Below, piece by piece: positions 35,784 to 39,840 of a stretch of 39,840 bases of DNA. The notes under the pieces were generated by a model that saw only the letters and a list, made by a program, of their open reading frames with translations, was not told the origin of the DNA and did no database searches. This DNA is from a virus. The position numbers and the translations under genes were made by a program. The stretch lies in IMG/VR virus record IMGVR_UViG_3300045141_000322, positions 1 through 39,840 of that record; one strand, 5' to 3'. How positions within the stretch are numbered: position 1 is the first letter of the stretch; each line of letters begins with the position of its first letter.

Positions 35784-36758
35784 TTAATTGACCGCCGTCA
35801 CCACGCCCAGGCGGCGCGGATTCGACGTGAAGAGGTTGCAGATGGTCATGACCGTGAACACTTCGATCGTCTGGTTCGCCGGCGAGACCGCCGGACGCCC
35901 CTTCATCCAGAACCCCGACTGGTAGCCGAGCTTGAGGAACTTCGTGTTGAGGAAGTACACCGAGCCGGCCAGAAACGCCGTGCTCTTGTCGTAGGCAATC
36001 ATGATGTCCTTGAACAAGAGCGCCTCGTTCTTGAACCCCGCATCGCCTTTGTCCTTGCTGGTGTACCGCTCGTTGGCGGTCAGCAGCCCCTCGTACCCCT
36101 CGAAGGTGGGCCGGTCGGTCAGCGCGAAACTCGGGTGGGTCGCATCGACGCCCGATCCGCACAGGTTGTAGCAGCTCCGCATCGCCGCCCGCAGATTGTC
36201 GAAGGCGGTGGTGGACTTGGTGCCGCTGACCTGCTGGTTGCGCCAGAAGGAGAACGTCGCGCGGTTGATGCCGCCCGGGGTGCCGACCGTGGGATTGGCC
36301 GCCACGAGCAACTGCAAGCCGCCGATGTCCTTGCCGCTGTTGCCGGTGCCGTCTGAGAGCATCCCGTCGTTGAGCACCTTCTGCAGCGTGGTGCGCAGGT
36401 TCTCCAGTTTGCCTTCGAGCAGGTCAAACTTGCGCCCGCTGCCCTGATTCTTCGCTTCCTCCAGGTACGACATCACGACGTTGCCCGCGTACTCTTTCCA
36501 GGGGAAGGAGTACTCATCGAACACGTCGATGCGCGTGGTGGAGATGGTGTCCGTATCGGTGTAGCTCGACACGGTGGTGTTCAGCGCGTAGTCGATCCCG
36601 CCGTTGATGGACAACCCGCCGTCGAACGATTTGAAACCCTGTCCCTTCGAGAACTGGTCGAACATCCAGTAGTCCTCGAAGATGTTGTCCTCGGGCTGGC
36701 CACCGACATATGCCACCCAGGCATTGGCGACGACCTGACCGAGATTCGGTACAGCCAT
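35784..36758 (-). CDS. Major capsid protein (HK97 fold expected)
   Basis: The 324-residue product starts MAVPNLGQVVANAWVAYVGG and contains FDEYSFPWKEYAGNVVMSYL (E-loop/spine-like segment), helix LEGKLENLRTTLQKVLNDGM, and a C-terminal SVYFLNTKFLKLGYQSGFWM strand region, with no extra immunoglobulin-like insertions. Size and its place after the scaffold gene match major capsid proteins of short-tailed phages. It would form the icosahedral shell. Confidence 0.8.
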   Translation of the reverse strand: MAVPNLGQVVANAWVAYVGGQPEDNIFEDYWMFDQFSKGQGFKSFDGGLSINGGIDYALNTTVSSYTDTDTISTTRIDVFDEYSFPWKEYAGNVVMSYLEEAKNQGSGRKFDLLEGKLENLRTTLQKVLNDGMLSDGTGNSGKDIGGLQLLVAANPTVGTPGGINRATFSFWRNQQVSGTKSTTAFDNLRAAMRSCYNLCGSGVDATHPSFALTDRPTFEGYEGLLTANERYTSKDKGDAGFKNEALLFKDIMIAYDKSTAFLAGSVYFLNTKFLKLGYQSGFWMKGRPAVSPANQTIEVFTVMTICNLFTSNPRRLGVVTAVN

Positions 36759-36772
36759 TTACAGACTCCTGT

Positions 36773-37795
36773 TCATCGCAGCCCGGCTTTCGAGAGTTCG
36801 CGCTTGAGCGAGTCGCCCATCGACTTGGGTCGGGTGGGTTCACTCGTCCCTGCGCGCCCCGGATGCGCCGAGCCCGCGACCGCTTTGGTTTTGAGGTCCG
36901 CGAGGACCGCTTGTTCACTCTGTCCGCTGAGGCCCGGGAGGACATCCCGCTTCATGACCGTCAGATACGCCTTGTGCAGATTGAGCGCTTCCGCCTCTTC
37001 GGATTTCCCGGGCGGCAATTTCTGCAGCTCCTCGACCACCGCTTTCACGTGTTGCTGAAAGTGCGGCCATTCGGTGGCGTCCTTCGCGGTGGATTGCGCG
37101 AAGGCGTGCGTCTGCCGTTCCCGCAGGGCGTGGTCCCGCAGTTGCTGGAACCGTTGGGACTCCTGCTGGAGCGGCGCGATGGTCTGCTGGAATTCCGCCA
37201 TCAACTTGCGCTGGAACCACTGTTCCCGCAGCGCTTGCTGGCGAGCGGAATACACCGGCACGCCGGTATCGGTCTGAATGTCGGGTTGCGGTTCCGCATC
37301 GGAGGCGGCCGGTCGTTGCGCCTCGGGCGGCGCAAAGTACGCCCGCATCTGCGCTTGAATCTGGGGCGGCGCTTGCTCGAAAATCTCGCGCACAAACGTC
37401 GCCGGATTCTGCTGCGCCCGCGCGTGCCACTGGATCGACTGCATCAACCGGTTGTGGTCGATGCCTTCAGCCCACGACAGCGCTTTCAGTTTCTCCTCGG
37501 CCGCTTTCTTGCTTTGATTGACTTCGGAGAAGCGTGCATAGGGAACCGGCCCTTCCGGACCCGTTGAGCCTGCATCGGTCGGCAGCACTGTCCCGGCTGC
37601 AGGGGAATCGCCAGAGGCAGGGGTCGCCGGGGACGAACCGGCTTTCTCGGCGTTCCGGAGCGCGGCTCCGAAATTCGCGGGACGTTTTACGTCCGAGGTC
37701 GAGGTCGGCGTGGTCGTGGGCGCTGGCGCACTGGACGGCGCCGCCGATGGTGCGGCGGGTGCCGACGGTGCGGGTGTTGCGGTCTCGTCTGCCAT
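36773..37795 (-). CDS. Scaffolding protein
   Basis: From the ATG at 37795 (GAGGGG upstream) the product is 340 residues. It begins with an Ala/Pro/Thr-rich disordered region (MADETATPAPSAPAAPSAAP), then long charged helices (QQALREQWFQRKLMAEFQQT, QESQRFQQLRDHALRERQTH) and a basic C-terminus ending LKRELSKAGLR. A disordered N-terminus, coiled-coil middle and basic helical end is the usual design of phage scaffolds, whose C-terminus contacts the capsid protein. It is placed directly before the capsid gene. Confidence 0.75.
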   Translation of the reverse strand: MADETATPAPSAPAAPSAAPSSAPAPTTTPTSTSDVKRPANFGAALRNAEKAGSSPATPASGDSPAAGTVLPTDAGSTGPEGPVPYARFSEVNQSKKAAEEKLKALSWAEGIDHNRLMQSIQWHARAQQNPATFVREIFEQAPPQIQAQMRAYFAPPEAQRPAASDAEPQPDIQTDTGVPVYSARQQALREQWFQRKLMAEFQQTIAPLQQESQRFQQLRDHALRERQTHAFAQSTAKDATEWPHFQQHVKAVVEELQKLPPGKSEEAEALNLHKAYLTVMKRDVLPGLSGQSEQAVLADLKTKAVAGSAHPGRAGTSEPTRPKSMGDSLKRELSKAGLR

Positions 37796-37829
37796 AGCCC
37801 CTCGCCGGCTGTCTCGCCGCCGGCACGCG

Positions 37830-37868
37830 AAAAAAAAGACACGCGACCGGATCCCGTGGGGAATCCGG
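37830..37868 (-). terminator. Hairpin and T-run upstream of the scaffold/capsid genes
   Basis: On the minus strand CCGGAT-T-CCC..GGG-ATCCGG (37868 to 37847, nine pairs with one bulge, loop CAC) is followed nine bases later by eight Ts (37837-37830). The gap between stem and T-run is longer than in a standard intrinsic terminator, so partial termination or mRNA protection is more likely. It sits in the 170-bp leader before the scaffold gene. A perfect 12-base palindrome GACCGGCCGGTC lies at 37931-37942. Confidence 0.5.
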
Positions 37869-37966
37869 CTGCACGTGCCTTCGTGCGTGCCAGTGATTCG
37901 TGTGTGCGCACCTCCTGGCGGAAGTGTTGCGACCGGCCGGTCTAGCACACACGAACGCGCGTTAGG

Positions 37967-38092
37967 TCATGGCCGTTCCCTCGGTGCCGGCGCGGGCAGC
38001 GACACGTCCAGGCCGCAGAGCACACAGAACCGCGTGCCCGACGGTCGCATGCCCACGACCGGCGACTGACAATTGCAGGTGGTCGGTGTCAT
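37967..38092 (-). CDS. Small zinc-ribbon peptide (41 residues)
   Basis: MTPTTCNCQSPVVGMRPSGT continues RFCVLCGLDVSLPAPAPRERP. CxC followed by CxxC makes a compact zinc ribbon. The ATG at 38092 overlaps the upstream stop as ATGA. Longer frames over the same bases give Arg-rich shadow sequence. Confidence 0.55.
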   Translation of the reverse strand: MTPTTCNCQSPVVGMRPSGTRFCVLCGLDVSLPAPAPRERP

Positions 38093-38346
38093 TGCATCCG
38101 CACCGTGCCCTGCCCCGTCGCCACCACGAAACTCCGTCGCGTGCAGCCGCACTCCAGCACGTACTCGTCATTCGTGCTCTGCCCGCGCACGCCGTCCTTC
38201 AATCCGAGCCGATGACACTTGGTGCAGAAGAGCCCGAGCCCCTGCTCATGCAGCACCTGGTCGAGTTGCATCAGCAGCGAGGCGAGGCGCGGGTCGTACT
38301 GCTTGAGAATCTGCTGCGCCGGTCGCCCGTTGGGTTTGAGAATCAT
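38089..38346 (-). CDS. Small zinc-binding protein
   Basis: The 85-residue product starts MILKPNGRPAQQILKQYDPR, has a helix LASLLMQLDQVLHEQGL and a Cys cluster FCTKCHRLGL plus LECGCTRRSF. GGAAGGA lies upstream of the ATG, which overlaps the lipoprotein stop. Start chosen by that overlap. Probably a structural-operon accessory; function unknown. Confidence 0.65.
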   Translation of the reverse strand: MILKPNGRPAQQILKQYDPRLASLLMQLDQVLHEQGLGLFCTKCHRLGLKDGVRGQSTNDEYVLECGCTRRSFVVATGQGTVRMQ

Positions 38347-38513
38347 TGGTCGCCGTCCTTCCACCGGTCGGGTGCGCAGGTCCACCCGCACACGCCGTCG
38401 CGACACGCCACATCCACCAGCACGCGCATCGGCAACCCGTCCTGGCACCGATGCGTCGGCACCAAACGAATCGGCGCGCAACTAGAAAGCACGAGCGTCA
38501 TCAGCAGTATCAC
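38343..38513 (-). CDS. Small predicted lipoprotein
   Basis: From GTG 38513 the 56-residue product begins VILLMTLVLSSCAPIRLVPT, a short hydrophobic signal with lipobox LSSC, then a Cys-rich segment (RCQDGLPMRVLVDVACRDG, GVCGWTCAPDRW). Processing at the Cys would yield a mature lipoprotein of about 44 residues. An ATG four codons in (38501) is an alternative start. A superinfection-exclusion or lysis (spanin-type) role are candidates; it lacks the Pro-rich nature of Rz1. Confidence 0.65.
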   Translation of the reverse strand: MILLMTLVLSSCAPIRLVPTHRCQDGLPMRVLVDVACRDGVCGWTCAPDRWKDGDQ

Positions 38514-38515
38514 TT

Positions 38516-39828
38516 TCAAAATTTCACTGGATACCCTGTGAGCGTCACCCCGGTGGCGCGCATATAGGCGTCCTGGTCCTTAATTTGTTGCAACGTGCAG
38601 CGCCCGCGACACCACTCATACACACCAGCCACGGTCGGCTCGAAGGCCACGTAGTAGTACGGCCCGCGCGGACTGCCCTGCGCCAGATATTTCGGCGGAT
38701 TCGGGTCGTCGCCCTCGGGCATATCCGGCGGCCGGTGATACGTGTCGATGCAGCGCGCCACCACCTGCCAATAGCTGTCCTCATGCACGGTGGCGTACTC
38801 GCTCATCACCGTGTCGTAGGTGGACATGATGCCGTCATGCGGCGACCAGTCACTCGGGCCGAGACCGACTGGGATATTGCCCGGCGTGTGCTCGATGGCG
38901 AGATAGCCGAACGGCAGTACCTTGCGAAACAGCGCCCCGAAGTTCTTCATGCGCGTCTGCTGGTCGTCCAACTCCTGCGCACTGAGTTGCGTAGGCATCG
39001 GACCTTGCCCGAGCAACCATCGCACCCACTGCCAGCGGATCGGCCGGTCATAGTGCATCTGCGCCGTCTCCACGCCGCCCCATCCGTAAAACACGCCGTC
39101 CCACCCCGGTCTGAAGCAGATGTACGGCGTCAGATCGGGACGCTCCTTCGTGCCATCGCCCTTGAGCGCCAGCAGCATCCGCTCCAAGTTGTCCATCAGC
39201 CAGCCGCAGCCGTAGGTCTTGCCGACCGGATCGTTGTAGTCGCCTTCGTTCGGCCCAAGCCCGAGCCCGTCGCCGCCGAGCGCGCAATCCACAAAGAATC
39301 CGGCGCTGATAATCTCGTAGGCCAGCACACGGTACGCATCGAGGTCGTAGGTGTGGTCGTACCCCTCGCGCAGCGCCGGCGGCCAGAGCGTTCCCTCCTG
39401 CCGATAGGCTTCGGTGATGGGACACGGGATGTGCGTATCGCCCGCGGCACGGTGCATCGCCCGCGCTTCGGCACGGTCCTCGTCATTGAGCGCGCCGTAG
39501 AACCAGGCGGGGATGTCGCCGTGCTCTTTGCTGTGATAGGTCAGGCCGGCGAGCGAGTGCTGCACGCTGCAGACCTGCGCACGGGTCGGAATCGGCGGCA
39601 GTGTTCCCGGTTGGTCGCCGCCGCCGGAATTCGTCTCCAGCGCCTGCACGATGATGCCGCTGTCGAGAATATCGGCGGGCATCGTCAGCGTCTCGTAGCC
39701 GGTTTTGCTGAACGTGATGTCATAGTGCCCTGGCGTGAGACTCACACCCGCAGCGCCGGTCACTGGGTCGATGACATCGCCGCAGTTGTTCGTGACCGAT
39801 TCCCACGGACCCGGGCCGCCGGTCGCGG
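38516..39828 (-). CDS. Tail-associated glycosidase-like protein, main part (starts at 196)
   Basis: This is the body of the 460-residue protein whose first residues lie at 1-196. After the N-terminal beta-sandwich-like module and a Gly/Pro linker (GGGDQPGTLPPIP), a domain of about 330 residues follows with EHGDIPAWFYGALNDEDRAE, YEIISAGFFVDCALGGDGLG, ICFRPGWDGVFYGWGGVETA and CIDTYHRPPDMPEGD. The aromatic, Asp/Glu-rich pattern suggests a TIM-barrel glycoside-hydrolase-like enzyme that could degrade host surface polysaccharide, but no family motif was confirmed. No other endolysin candidate is visible. Confidence 0.6.
39703..39828. repeat. Right copy of the terminal direct repeat
   Basis: Identical to bases 1-126; the match ends after GGTCGCGG. 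The coding frame runs through it without disturbance, supporting closure of the two ends rather than a functional terminal repeat. Confidence 0.9.
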
Positions 39829-39840
39829 GGGGGGGCCCCC
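39829..39840. other. Probable artefactual G/C homopolymer end
   Basis: Seven Gs followed by five Cs replace the expected CGGCGCGCACGC continuation found after base 126. A G-run plus C-run with self-complementarity at the very end of a contig is typical of library or assembly artefacts, not phage sequence. Confidence 0.8.

Overview
This window is essentially one complete genome of a temperate, GC-rich tailed phage with a podovirus-type structural module. Bases 1-126 recur exactly at 39703-39828, so the molecule closes into a unit of about 39,702 bp. The last 12 bases (a G-run then a C-run) match nothing and look like an assembly or library artefact. One gene, a 460-codon tail-associated protein, runs across the seam. 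The structural set (large terminase, P22-type portal, scaffold, capsid, head-tail adaptor, propeller-like tail protein, large internal proteins, no tape measure or sheath) points to a short-tailed virus. A tyrosine integrase, an excisionase-like protein and two divergent XRE regulators indicate lysogeny. I cannot name the host. No tRNA, CRISPR array or transposon was seen.

Layout. (1) Late operon, minus strand: it starts near 10.27 kb with a TerS-like protein, runs left through small proteins, a peptidase-S74 tail fibre, the intein-bearing large terminase and the portal, crosses the seam, and continues from 39.8 kb down to 25.65 kb through scaffold, capsid, tail and internal virion genes. (2) A plus-strand operon at 10.54-12.88 kb of small, mostly unrecognised proteins. 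(3) An early-type minus operon at 21.16-12.78 kb: XRE regulator, excisionase-like protein, DUF4406-like protein, SSB-like protein, DEDD exonuclease, KGG protein, many small Zn-binding proteins, a cytosine-5 methyltransferase, a PD-(D/E)XK-like nuclease and a small two-helix membrane protein. (4) An immunity/integration block at 21.16-23.64 kb on the plus strand. (5) An accessory region at 23.66-25.65 kb with two adjacent paralogous small genes. Genes are tightly coupled by ATGA, TGATG and TAATG overlaps, which fixes many starts.

The most interesting features are overlapping codes. The terminase gene carries an intein at its nuclease motif, and inside that intein an HNH endonuclease gene with its own ribosome binding site is written in another frame while the terminase/intein frame stays open throughout. 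The methyltransferase gene repeats the design: an HNH gene sits out of frame between its target-recognition region and its final motif, again without closing the host frame, and upstream of it a third long ORF (WPTP repeats) overlaps the catalytic region.

A second theme is a dispersed near-palindrome, GGATGTATCC: eight exact copies and a one-base variant, all in one orientation, plus two relatives in opposite orientation. It is confined to the regulatory and accessory regions, including the switch between the XRE genes, and looks like a phage-wide operator. I see no phage DNA polymerase, helicase, primase or canonical endolysin.
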